Of a stretch of DNA of 17,622 bases, positions 7,864-15,499 are shown piece by piece. The notes below the pieces were generated by a model, which had not been told where the DNA came from, did no database searches, and was given only the letters and a program-made list of their open reading frames with translations. Position 1 is the first letter of the stretch, and every line of letters starts with the position of its first letter. The translations under genes and the position numbers were made by a program. The stretch comes from JASHVB01 sp049522565 (GTDB lineage: Bacteria > Pseudomonadota > Alphaproteobacteria > Acetobacterales > Acetobacteraceae): NCBI GenBank assembly GCA_049522565.1, contig JBEKNT010000110.1, positions 1-17,622 on the forward strand, given 5' to 3'.

Positions 7864-7885
7864 CATAACTGCAAGGAGACCGACA

Positions 7886-8932
7886 TTGGCCAAGTTCAAG
7901 ATCGCAACGCCCGCCGGGGCAAGCTTCACCGTCGCGGGCGGTGGCTATGACCTCGAGATGGAGCCGCTGGAGGGCATCGACGCCGAGATCGTCGAAGGCC
8001 CGACCGACGAGGACGGCTTCATCAAGTTCGCCCAGGATGCAGACGCCATCTATGGCAAGGGCATCCGCTTCACCAAGAAGATCGTAGACGGGCTGCCGGA
8101 GAAATGCCGCGCCATCGTGCTGGGCAGCGTCGGCGTGGACAGCGTCGATGTGAAGGCGTGCACCGAGCGGGGCCTTCCGGTGACCAACTGCCCCGACACG
8201 TTCATCGAGGAAGTCGCCGACCACGCGATGATGCTGCTGCTGTCAACGTTCCGCCGCACCATCGAGCAAGACAAAATGGTGCGCGAAGGGAAGTGGCGCG
8301 AAGGGCGGCCGGCGCTGTTGCAGATTCCGCGGTTGATGGGGCAGACGCTCGGGCTGATCTCGTTCGGCCACGTCGCGCGCGCGGTGGCGAAGCGGGCCAG
8401 GCCGTTCGGTCTGCGTATCATGGCCTATGACCCGTTCATCGAGGAACTGGTCATGACCGAGCATGGTGTGATTCCGTCCACGCTTGAAGAGGTGCTGTCG
8501 CAGTCCGACTTCGTCTCCATGCATGCGCCGGCGCGGCCGGAAGTGGAAGGCATGCTGGGCGAGAAGCATTTCCGGCTGATGAAGAAGACGGCGATCTTCA
8601 TCAACACCGGCCGCGGCCCAACGGTGCAGGAAGCCGCACTGATCAAGGCGCTGGAGGAGAAGTGGATCGCCTATGCCGGCCTCGACGTGCTGGAGACCGA
8701 GCCGCCTGGCAACAACAATCCGCTGCTTGGCATGACCAACGTCATCCTGAGCGCGCACACGGCATCGGCATCCGCGCGGTTCGATCCGGCACGGAAACGC
8801 CATGTCGGGCGCGAGCTGGCGCTGGTGCTGGAAGGGCGTTGGCCGATGAGCTGCGTCAATCCGGCCGTGCTGATGAACTCCAAGCTGCGCCGCTGGCAGC
8901 CGGTTTCGATGGAGCGTGGCCCGAATAGCTGA
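7886..8932 (+). CDS. D-isomer-specific 2-hydroxyacid dehydrogenase
   Basis: A cytoplasmic NAD-dependent dehydrogenase interconverting a 2-keto acid and its D-2-hydroxy acid, related to phosphoglycerate dehydrogenase and the CtBP-like branch; 348 residues. The catalytic triad is complete: Arg243 (INTGRGP), Glu272 (DVLETEPP) and His291 (LSAHTAS). Asp182 after strand beta-2 (MAYDPF) fits NAD over NADP. The nucleotide loop reads GLISFGHVARAVA, so the usual GxGxxG is S-F-G-H-V-A at 159-164, with two of three glycines replaced. The start is TTG at 7886, seven bases after AAGGAG. It gives the natural N terminus MAKFKIATPAG, and there is no better ATG. It probably works with the preceding enolase-type enzyme. 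The gene ends six bases before a perfect palindrome. Confidence 0.9.
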   Translation: MAKFKIATPAGASFTVAGGGYDLEMEPLEGIDAEIVEGPTDEDGFIKFAQDADAIYGKGIRFTKKIVDGLPEKCRAIVLGSVGVDSVDVKACTERGLPVTNCPDTFIEEVADHAMMLLLSTFRRTIEQDKMVREGKWREGRPALLQIPRLMGQTLGLISFGHVARAVAKRARPFGLRIMAYDPFIEELVMTEHGVIPSTLEEVLSQSDFVSMHAPARPEVEGMLGEKHFRLMKKTAIFINTGRGPTVQEAALIKALEEKWIAYAGLDVLETEPPGNNNPLLGMTNVILSAHTASASARFDPARKRHVGRELALVLEGRWPMSCVNPAVLMNSKLRRWQPVSMERGPNS

Positions 8933-8937
8933 CTGTC

Positions 8938-8970
8938 GAAACCTCTCCCGCGTCACGCGGGAGAGGTTTC
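8938..8970. terminator. Bidirectional hairpin terminator between convergent genes
   Basis: A perfect palindrome: GAAACCTCTCCCGCGT (8938-8953) and its complement (8955-8970) around one central base. It sits between the converging dehydrogenase and nitroreductase genes and can form the same hairpin on either strand. The tail is only TTTC, so termination strength is uncertain. The TGA of the nitroreductase gene lies inside it. It belongs to the CCTCTCCC/GGGAGAGG repeat family seen again at 11465 and 16516. Confidence 0.7.
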
Positions 8971-9534
8971 CTGCTGACCCGCCCACACCGAAACGTACTC
9001 GGCTGACGCCGGACGCGGCGACTGAATGCCGCCGCCCACCTGCTTCCCCAGGTAGATGAACCCGACAATGTCGTCGTCCGGCGCCAATCCCAGCGCCTGT
9101 TTCACCGTCGCATCGTAGGCCGGCGCGCCGGTCTTCCACATCGCGCCATAACCCTGCGCGTTGGCCGCCAGCATGATGTTCTGTGCCGCTGCCACCGCCG
9201 CCGCCAATTGCTCCACTTCCGGAATCTTGTGCCCCTTCTGCACATGCGCCGCTGCCACCACGATGATCGGGGCGCGCAATGCCTTGTCGCGCTCTCGCTG
9301 CAACATTTCGGCCGACGCATTCGGCTCGCGCCGCTGCATGCTGTCCGCCATCAGGTTGCCGAAAGCGGCGCGCTTTTCTTCCTGGATCACCACGAAGCGC
9401 CAGGGGCGCAGGCGACCGTGATCCGGCGCGCGCACCGCACTTTGAAAGATCGCATCCAGTGCCGCTTGATCCGGACCCGGCGGCTCCAGCTTCAGTGCCG
9501 ATTCGCGCGACAGCAGAAGTTCCATTGCATCCAT
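8953..9534 (-). CDS. Nitroreductase family protein, YdjA-like
   Basis: A 193-residue FMN-dependent oxidoreductase of the nitroreductase superfamily. It most resembles the short YdjA-type members, shown by RAPDHGRLRPWRFVVI at residues 35-50 and the FMN/dimer-interface segment NAQGYGAMWKTGAPAY at 125-140. The family reduces nitro groups, quinones or related acceptors with NAD(P)H; the physiological substrate here is unknown. The ATG at 9534 has GGAGGAGAAG upstream; a 25-residue longer frame adds no family sequence. The C terminus (ETSPA) and the stop codon are encoded inside the palindrome at 8938-8970, so the repeat has set the end of the protein. It is transcribed against the dehydrogenase gene and away from the LeuCD-like pair. 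Confidence 0.92.
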   Translation of the reverse strand: MDAMELLLSRESALKLEPPGPDQAALDAIFQSAVRAPDHGRLRPWRFVVIQEEKRAAFGNLMADSMQRREPNASAEMLQRERDKALRAPIIVVAAAHVQKGHKIPEVEQLAAAVAAAQNIMLAANAQGYGAMWKTGAPAYDATVKQALGLAPDDDIVGFIYLGKQVGGGIQSPRPASAEYVSVWAGQQETSPA

Positions 9535-9695
9535 CGTCGCTTCTCCTCCCACCAGCGGATCGCCGCCTCGGGCGGCGGCAGGCCATGATCCGCCGAAGCG
9601 CCGCCGCACGCAATCCGCGGCCGGTGTGTTTGCTGCATCGGGGATTCGGTACCATGCTGGGCGGCAGACGACGAACGGGGGGGGGAGCGCTCAGC

Positions 9696-10961
9696 ATGGG
9701 CATGACCATGACGGAAAAGATCCTGGCGCGCGCGAGCGGCGGCGGCACGGTGAAGCCCGGCGACGTCGCGGTGGTCGATGTCGAAACCGCCGTCCTGATG
9801 GACATGAGCTTCCTGCCGGCGGGCTGGCGCGACATCCTGAAGGTGCACGCCCCGAACAAGGTCGTCATCGTCTTCGATCATCTGGTACCGGCGCCGACGG
9901 TGCAGGCGGCGCAGGCGCATCGCACCGGCCGCGCGTTCGCCGAGCGCTTCGGCATCGAGCGGCTGCACGATGTCGGGCCGGACCAGGGCATCGCGCATGC
10001 CGTGGTGGCCGATCGCGCCTATGCCGTGCCGGGTACCGTGCTGGTGAATGGCGATTCCCACACCTGTGCGGCGGGCGCGTTCAATTGCGCCGCGCGCGGC
10101 GTCGGCGGGCCGGATATGCTGTGGGCCGTCACCACCGGCAAGGCGTGGTTCCGCGTCGGCGAAACCGTGCGTTACGACTTCACCGGCCGGCTGCCGGCCG
10201 GTGTGTCGGCGAAGGACATCTTCCTGAGCATCGCCGGCACCTATGGCGCGCATGTCAACCAGAACGTCGAATACGGCGGTCCGGGCATGTCCACGCTGAG
10301 CATCAACGGCCGGCGCACGCTGGCGACGATGGGCGCCGAACTGTCCGCCGAATTCGTCATCTTCGAACCGGACGATGCGCTCCTGCAATACGTCCGGGAA
10401 CGCAATCAGCAACCGTTCGAGCCGGCCGCGCCCGACCCGGATGCGGTATATCACGAACGCCGCAGTATCGACCTGGGCAGCCTGGAGCCGCTGGTGGCGC
10501 TGCCCGACGCCGTGGTGAACAACTCCGTCAGGATCAGCCAGGTTGCCGGGCAGCGGATCGACCAGGCGTTCATCGGGTCCTGCGCCAACGGCACGCTGGA
10601 CGATCTGGCGGTGGCGGCGCAGGTGGTCGCCGGCCGCAAGGTGGCGCGCGGCACGCGGTTCATCGTGACGCCGGGTACGCAGGCGATCTACCGCGCCGCG
10701 CTGAAGGCCGGCTATATCGAGACGCTGCTGGAAGCCGGCGCAGTCGTTACGCCGGCAACCTGCGGTGCCTGCTCCGGCGGGCATATGGCCGTGCTGGGAC
10801 CGGACGAGGTGTGCATCACCGCCAGCACGCGCAACTTCAAGGGGCGCATGGGCGATCCGTCGGCGCGCATCTTCATGGGCTCACCGGCGACGGTGGCGGC
10901 GTCGGCGCTGGCCGGCGCGATCGCCCATCCGGGCGAATTCTTCCGGGGAGACGCGGCATGA
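9696..10961 (+). CDS. LeuC/aconitase-family hydro-lyase, large subunit
   Basis: The large, iron-sulfur-bearing subunit of an aconitase-superfamily hydro-lyase of the isopropylmalate isomerase/homoaconitase type, 421 residues. This is the shorter, archaeal-like LeuC length. The 4Fe-4S ligands are Cys296 (IGSCANGTLDD) and Cys356/Cys359 (TCGACSGGH). Other active-site landmarks are DHLVP (61-65) and GDSHTC (119-124). ATG at 9696 has GGGGGAG eight bases upstream, following a run of nine Gs (9677-9685); ATGs at 9702 and 9708 are alternatives. It overlaps the small-subunit gene by ATGA. No other leucine-biosynthesis gene is nearby. Its catabolic neighbours make a different substrate plausible, for example a maleate- or citraconate-type diacid; that is inference. 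Confidence 0.92.
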   Translation: MGMTMTEKILARASGGGTVKPGDVAVVDVETAVLMDMSFLPAGWRDILKVHAPNKVVIVFDHLVPAPTVQAAQAHRTGRAFAERFGIERLHDVGPDQGIAHAVVADRAYAVPGTVLVNGDSHTCAAGAFNCAARGVGGPDMLWAVTTGKAWFRVGETVRYDFTGRLPAGVSAKDIFLSIAGTYGAHVNQNVEYGGPGMSTLSINGRRTLATMGAELSAEFVIFEPDDALLQYVRERNQQPFEPAAPDPDAVYHERRSIDLGSLEPLVALPDAVVNNSVRISQVAGQRIDQAFIGSCANGTLDDLAVAAQVVAGRKVARGTRFIVTPGTQAIYRAALKAGYIETLLEAGAVVTPATCGACSGGHMAVLGPDEVCITASTRNFKGRMGDPSARIFMGSPATVAASALAGAIAHPGEFFRGDAA

Positions 10962-11476
10962 GCGGCGACAATATGCTGGCCGGGCGCGTGTGGAAGTTCG
11001 GCGACAACATCAACACCGACCTGATGCTTCCGGGGCCGTATCTGTATCAAAGCGCGGCCGCCCAGGCGAAGGCGGTATTCATCAACAACCGCCCGGGCTG
11101 GCTGGAGGAGATGCGCCAGGGCGACGTGATCATCGGCGGCTTCAACTACGGCATGGGCTCGTCGCGCCCGGCCGCGCGCTCGTTGCGCAACTGCGGCGTC
11201 GGCTTCCTGCTGGCCGAGACGATCAACGGGCTGTTCTTTCGCAACAGTGTCAATCACGGTTTCCGCGCGTTCGAATGTCCCGGCGTCACCCGGGCGTTCG
11301 AGGAAGGCGACACGGCGGAACTGTCGATCGAGGACTGGACCGCGACCAATCGCCGCACCGGCCAGACGCTGGCGGTGACGCCGGTGCCGAAGATGTTGCT
11401 CGACATGATGCTGGGCGGCGGCATTCTGCCGCTGCTGGAAGCGCAGGGTTTGATCGCGCCCAAACCTCTCCCGTGA
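10958..11476 (+). CDS. LeuD/aconitase-family hydro-lyase, small subunit
   Basis: The small swivel-domain subunit of the same hydro-lyase, 172 residues, which completes the active site with the large subunit. It carries the family motif GDNINTDLMLPG (15-26) and the substrate-binding loop YGMGSSRPAAR (64-74). Here the common GSSRE reads GSSRP, a change next to the substrate-carboxylate-binding arginine (Arg70). The ATG overlaps the large-subunit stop as ATGA (10958-10961), so translation is coupled. The C terminus PKPLP and the TGA fall inside a CCTCTCCC hairpin that begins the repeat doublet at 11465. The loop change supports a substrate other than isopropylmalate but does not prove it. Confidence 0.92.
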   Translation: MSGDNMLAGRVWKFGDNINTDLMLPGPYLYQSAAAQAKAVFINNRPGWLEEMRQGDVIIGGFNYGMGSSRPAARSLRNCGVGFLLAETINGLFFRNSVNHGFRAFECPGVTRAFEEGDTAELSIEDWTATNRRTGQTLAVTPVPKMLLDMMLGGGILPLLEAQGLIAPKPLP

Positions 11477-11570
11477 AACGGGAGAGGTCGAGGCGCGAAG
11501 CGACGAGGGTGAGGGTGCAGCGGGGCGCACGTATCACCCTCACCTAACCTCTCCCGCGAAGCGGGAGAGG
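11465..11570. repeat. REPIN-like doublet of two CCTCTCCC hairpins
   Basis: Hairpin 1 has stems 11465-11474 and 11478-11487 (loop GAA). Hairpin 2 has stems 11548-11557 and 11561-11570 (loop GAA). Between them GAGGGTGAGGGTG and TCACCCTCAC are also inverted, so the unit is palindromic as a whole. It fills the space between the convergent LeuD-like and Rieske oxygenase genes and probably ends transcription from both sides. Its first stem contains the LeuD-like stop codon. Confidence 0.85.
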
Positions 11571-11583
11571 GACTCTTATTCTG

Positions 11584-12897
11584 TTACTCCGCCGCGACCT
11601 TCAGCGCGTCCGGATGGATCGCCTGGTGCAGCCGCTCGGCGTACGCCGTCTGCCAATCCGCCGCGGCCAGCACGCACTCGCCGCTACGCACCTGCTGGAA
11701 CAGTTCCGGCGCATCGACGCAAGGCGGCACCACCGCCTTGTCGCGTAACGCCCGCGCCGCAATCAGCAGACGGCGGCGCGTGCGGGTGATCATCTGGTCG
11801 CTCGGCGCGAGATGTTCCCAGGTGTGGTCAACGATCTCGCCCATGCTCTCGGTGATCGCCTGGTCCTGCATGGCGATATGCGTGATGCCGGTGTAGATCA
11901 CGTCGTTGCGCTGCGCGTCGCGATCGATCAGATAGTCGTTCGCCGCGTTCTGCACCGGCCGCCAGCGGCCGAACCAGTCCGTAGTGTTCGGCTGGTAGTC
12001 CGGCGCCGGCGTCGAGCCCGGAATTTGCTCGCCCCCCTTCAGCACCGCGGTGCGCGACGCCTGTTTCCAGGTGAACCCGACGAACATCACATGCGTGTCG
12101 TCCATCGGCACCCAGGCGCGCGCGATTACCCGATCCGCGAAGGCACCCTGCGGAATGAACGTCCAGAACGGAAAGCCGAAATGCGCGAAGCGCCAATACG
12201 TCTGGCCATTCTCCGCCGGGCGGAACGCGCAATACATCGTGCCCCAGTCGGTATCCCCCACCTGATACTCGGGCGCCCGGTTGACCACCTGGTATTGCAG
12301 CCAGTTGTCCGCATCCACTTGCTCCGGCCGCACCGACCCGACATGCAGCCAACTGAAATGCGAGGTGTCGATGTCGCCTTCCAGCGCCTGCAACCAATTG
12401 CATTCGCGCTGGGTAAAGTTCAACGTGAGTTCGCTGTCCGGCAGCAGTGTCGCCTCGATCTCCGGCAGCGGCGGCGCAACGTCGCGGGCGCCCATATAGA
12501 CCCAGATCACGCCGGCCCGCTCAGTCGCGCGATACGCCTTGGCGCGCACCTTGGCACTGAAATCCTGGTCCGGCGGCAGGTTCGGCATCTCCAGGCACTG
12601 CCCGTCCGCCGCGAATTTCCAACCGTGATAGACGCAGCGCATGCCGCCCTCTTCGTTGCGGCCATAGAACAGCGACGCGCAGCGATGCGGACAGCGGTGG
12701 TCCATCACACCGACCCGCCCGGTGGTGTCGCGGAAGGCGATCAGCTTCTCGCCCAGCAGCATCAGGCGCAACGGATCGCCGCCGGCCACCAGCTCCGATG
12801 ATTTCACCGCGGGCAGCCAATACTGCCGCATCAGCTCGCCCATCGGCGTGCCGGGGCCAACCCGAGTCAGTTCCTGGCCTTCACTGGCTGTGGTCAC
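11584..12897 (-). CDS. Rieske non-heme iron aromatic oxygenase, phthalate dioxygenase-like
   Basis: The oxygenase component of a Rieske-type ring hydroxylase, 437 residues. The Rieske 2Fe-2S site is CPH at residues 69-71 and CVYH at 88-91. The mononuclear iron site is EGDIDTSHFSWLH, with His180 and His185 as ligands and Asp175 as the likely bridge to the Rieske centre; Asp345 (AMQDQA) is a candidate third ligand. The length and the LTRVGPGTPMGELMRQYW start resemble phthalate 4,5-dioxygenase and related one-component-type alpha subunits. The start is GTG at 12897, five bases after GGAGG; an overlapping ATG is out of frame. No ferredoxin or reductase gene lies in the window, so electrons must come from elsewhere. 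It is downstream of the persulfide dioxygenase gene on the same strand (84-base gap). The substrate is unknown. Confidence 0.92.
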   Translation of the reverse strand: MTTASEGQELTRVGPGTPMGELMRQYWLPAVKSSELVAGGDPLRLMLLGEKLIAFRDTTGRVGVMDHRCPHRCASLFYGRNEEGGMRCVYHGWKFAADGQCLEMPNLPPDQDFSAKVRAKAYRATERAGVIWVYMGARDVAPPLPEIEATLLPDSELTLNFTQRECNWLQALEGDIDTSHFSWLHVGSVRPEQVDADNWLQYQVVNRAPEYQVGDTDWGTMYCAFRPAENGQTYWRFAHFGFPFWTFIPQGAFADRVIARAWVPMDDTHVMFVGFTWKQASRTAVLKGGEQIPGSTPAPDYQPNTTDWFGRWRPVQNAANDYLIDRDAQRNDVIYTGITHIAMQDQAITESMGEIVDHTWEHLAPSDQMITRTRRRLLIAARALRDKAVVPPCVDAPELFQQVRSGECVLAAADWQTAYAERLHQAIHPDALKVAAE

Positions 12898-12981
12898 GCA
12901 TTCCTCCCGCCGGCTATGACTTTATGCGCCGACGGTATTTGCCTTTTGCCAGTGCGGTCAATCGGCGCCGCGGGCAGGTGC

Positions 12982-14016
12982 CTATGCCAGCGGTCCGTCC
13001 GCCTGCTTCCACGCGGCGATGCCGCCGTGGATGTGGCAGGCCGTCGCCAGTCCCACATCCTGCGCGGCCTGCACCGCCATCGCCGAGCGCTCACCGAACG
13101 CGCAATAGAACACCAGCCGTTTGCCGGTCGCCGCGGCCAACTCGTGCAGCATGCCACCCGCCTGGATGTTCTCCTGCAAGGCCGGGTAGGGCGCGTGCAA
13201 CGCGCCGGGAATCGCACCGTGCCTTTCGCGCTCGCTGCGTTCGCGCAGATCGATCAGCACCACGTCGCGGCTGCCCAGCAGCGACTGCGCTTCCTGTGCC
13301 GTCACCGCCCAGCCGCGGCGGGCGATTTCGGCCTGCGCCAGCCCCTGCCGCACATTGGCCGGCACCGCCACGTCCATCATCTTCGGGTTGGACAGGTTCA
13401 ACCCGTTCATCAGCGCGACATAGTCGTCGACCGACTTCACCTGGAGTCGCGGATTGTACGCCTTTTCCTCGCCGATCGTGCTGACCGTGTCGCCCTTGTA
13501 GTCGTGTGCCGGAAACACCAGCGTTTCGTCGGGCAGTTTCAACAGACGGCCGAAAATCGAAGCGTATTGCGCGCGTGGGTCGCCGTTCTGAAAGTCGGTG
13601 CGCCCGGTGCCGCGGATCAGCAGCGTGTCGCCAGTGAAGACGCGGTCCGCCATGGCGAAACTGTAGGAATCGTCGGTGTGGCCGGGCGTGTAGATCACGT
13701 CCAGCGCCAGCCCTTCGATGCCCAGCTTGTCGCCGTCGGCCAGCCGCATCGACACCACATCCACGCTGGATTGCTCGCCCATCGCGGTGATGCAGCGCGT
13801 GCGGTCGCGCAGCGCACCCAGGCCGGTGATGTGGTCGGCGTGCAGATGCGTATCCACCGCCTTGACCAGTTTCAGGTCCAGCTCGCGGATCAATTGCAGG
13901 TAGCGATCGACCTTCTCCAGCACCGGGTCGATGATCAACGCCTCGCCGCCACGGCGGCTGGCCAGCAGATAGGTATAGGTGCCCGACGTCGCGTCGAACA
14001 ATTGCCGGAAGATCAT
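12982..14016 (-). CDS. Persulfide dioxygenase-rhodanese fusion (ETHE1-like)
   Basis: A 344-residue two-domain sulfur enzyme. The N-terminal metallo-beta-lactamase fold (about 1-230) is of the ETHE1 persulfide dioxygenase type. It has THLHADH (His57, His59, Asp61, His62), YTPGHTDDS (His113), Asp130 in FTGDTLL and His171 in FPAHDYKG. The C-terminal part (about 235-344) is a single rhodanese domain with the active-site loop CAFGERS (Cys305). Natural fusions of this order are known and couple persulfide oxidation to sulfite with sulfur transfer via glutathione. The ATG at 14016 has GGGGAGG upstream; a 15-residue longer frame adds nothing familiar. It lies between the solute-binding protein and Rieske oxygenase genes, all on the minus strand, though the 217-base upstream gap suggests its own promoter. 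Confidence 0.93.
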   Translation of the reverse strand: MIFRQLFDATSGTYTYLLASRRGGEALIIDPVLEKVDRYLQLIRELDLKLVKAVDTHLHADHITGLGALRDRTRCITAMGEQSSVDVVSMRLADGDKLGIEGLALDVIYTPGHTDDSYSFAMADRVFTGDTLLIRGTGRTDFQNGDPRAQYASIFGRLLKLPDETLVFPAHDYKGDTVSTIGEEKAYNPRLQVKSVDDYVALMNGLNLSNPKMMDVAVPANVRQGLAQAEIARRGWAVTAQEAQSLLGSRDVVLIDLRERSERERHGAIPGALHAPYPALQENIQAGGMLHELAAATGKRLVFYCAFGERSAMAVQAAQDVGLATACHIHGGIAAWKQADGPLA

Positions 14017-14155
14017 CGGTGCCTCCCCTGTCCTGCAACGAGCGTAATGCTTCTGCATCACGCCGCGGCAGGAGATTAACCTGCTCCGGCGGAGGGAGTC
14101 CCAAGAAAATTATCGGAATTGGCCGGCGGGGCAGCGGCGCGGTGGCCACTCCGAA

Positions 14156-14211
14156 CCCCTCCCCCTGGACCTTGGTCCGCCGCGCGGCCCAGGCCCATAA
14201 GGGGAGGGGGG
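14156..14211. repeat. C/G-rich palindromic repeat, copy 2
   Basis: The ends CCCCTCCCC and GGGGAGGGG are complementary. The core 14169-14203 matches 7820-7854 at nearly every base, including GCGCGGCCCAGGCCCA. It lies in the 217-base gap between the solute-binding protein and persulfide dioxygenase genes. Transcription from the solute-binding protein gene would meet it, so it may end that transcript. Confidence 0.8.
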
Positions 14212-14233
14212 AATAACCTGCTTTATTCCGGGC

Positions 14234-15499
14234 CTACTTCGTCTGGGCGTCGGTGTAGGGGTAGATCACGTCGCCGGTCTTCAACGCCGTCGGCCACAGG
14301 ATCACCTCGGTGGTCGGCTCCTTGAACTGGTCCACGTCGTTGCTCTTGATGCCGCGGAACTGCACCTCCATCACCCGCGCATCGCTCCACTCGCCGTCCG
14401 CGCCGAACTTGACGTCACCGACGACCGTCTTGAACGTGTGCGAGCGCAGGTAGTCGGCCATCTTGTCCTGATCCAGGCTTTTGACGCCCTCGACGGTCTG
14501 TTGCAGCACCTGCATGTAGCCATAGGCGAAGGGCGGCAGATAATAACCGAGCGTATCCACCCCGGCGGACGCCGCCTTCGCCTGGTATTGCTTGAGGAAG
14601 TCCAGCGCCTCCGGGTTGGCTAGCTTCGACCAGGGCAGCCAGAAATCGTAGTCCACGATGCCGTTCAGCAGCGGGCCGAGCTGGGTCTTGATCGCCGTGC
14701 TCTGCAATCCGACCATGCCGCCGCCGAACAGCTTGGCCTTCAGCCCGACCTCATGCGCGGCGCGGATCATGCCGACCGTGTCCGGCGGATAGGAGCACAC
14801 CAGCACCAGGTCCGGATTGGTTGCCTGGATGGCGCGGACGATCGGCGTGTAGTCGGCGGTGCTGGGCGGATAGGTCTGGTCATAGACCACCTTCAGACCG
14901 TCGTTCTTGGCCAGCACCCGCGCGCCGTCCATCGCGTTGTGCGGGAACTCCGCGTCGGCGCCGACAATTGCGATCGTCTTGGGCTTGGGGTTCTGCGCCA
15001 TTGCGGTGGCGAAGAATCCGGCGGCGAAGCTTTGCTTCGGCTCCGGGCCGCCGGTCGGCGTAAAGGAGAAGTACTTCGGATAGTGGAACTCGGTGTTCGC
15101 CGCCAGGGCGAGCAATGAGATGAAGGTGCGATTGTGCTGCATGATCACCGGCATCGCCGGGGCGACCATGTTCGTCGCATAGCCGCTGACGACGAGGTCC
15201 ACGTGATCGACGTCCAGCAGCTTGGTGTACAGGCCGGGGACGGTCGCCGGGTTGGACTGGTCATCGTAGTAGACCAGCTTCACCGGGCGGCCGAGCAAGC
15301 CGCCATGGGCGTTGATGTTCTCCTCCCAGATCTGCATCGCCAGCAGGGCCGCCTTGCCGTTGGGCGCCAGCCCGCCGGTCAGTGCCATGCCGAAGCCGAT
15401 GGTGATCGGCTTGTCGTCGGCCTGCGCCGGCGTTGCGAACGCCAGCGTGATTGCCGCGGCAGCCGACAGCAGCGCCCCGGTGAGACGTTTCCCCAGCAT
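14234..15499 (-). CDS. ABC transporter substrate-binding protein, branched-chain amino acid type
   Basis: A periplasmic solute-binding protein of the LivK-like type I fold, 421 residues. It has a clear Sec signal peptide (MLGKRLTGALLSAAAAITLA, cleavage probably after PAQA near residue 27). The mature start DDKPITIGFGMALTGGLAP is typical of this family, as are LLGRPVKLVYYDDQSNPA and the ADYTPIVRAIQ segment. Relatives bind branched-chain amino acids, amides, urea or aromatic acids, and the catabolic neighbours make an aromatic or organic acid possible. The ATG at 15499 has GGGAGGAT upstream. No permease or ATPase gene is in the window, so it is an orphan here. It is divergent from the intradiol dioxygenase gene across a 110-base spacer, and the two may share control. 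Confidence 0.92.
   Translation of the reverse strand: MLGKRLTGALLSAAAAITLAFATPAQADDKPITIGFGMALTGGLAPNGKAALLAMQIWEENINAHGGLLGRPVKLVYYDDQSNPATVPGLYTKLLDVDHVDLVVSGYATNMVAPAMPVIMQHNRTFISLLALAANTEFHYPKYFSFTPTGGPEPKQSFAAGFFATAMAQNPKPKTIAIVGADAEFPHNAMDGARVLAKNDGLKVVYDQTYPPSTADYTPIVRAIQATNPDLVLVCSYPPDTVGMIRAAHEVGLKAKLFGGGMVGLQSTAIKTQLGPLLNGIVDYDFWLPWSKLANPEALDFLKQYQAKAASAGVDTLGYYLPPFAYGYMQVLQQTVEGVKSLDQDKMADYLRSHTFKTVVGDVKFGADGEWSDARVMEVQFRGIKSNDVDQFKEPTTEVILWPTALKTGDVIYPYTDAQTK

Noticed and set aside
9492..10784. 430-residue minus-strand frame opposite the LeuC-like gene
   Set aside because: Antisense to a clear 4Fe-4S aconitase-family gene with all three cysteines; the product is His/Arg/Gly-rich with no motif.
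9696..11476. Assignment of the pair as leuC and leuD of leucine biosynthesis
   Set aside because: Family membership is clear but the neighbours are catabolic and the small-subunit loop differs; gene symbols would overstate what can be seen.
12916..14079. 387-residue plus-strand frame opposite the persulfide dioxygenase fusion
   Set aside because: The minus strand encodes complete metallo-beta-lactamase and rhodanese motifs; the plus frame has none.
14016..14234. Treating solute-binding protein, persulfide dioxygenase and Rieske oxygenase as one operon
   Set aside because: They share a strand, but the 217-base gap with a palindromic repeat between the first two makes a single transcript doubtful.
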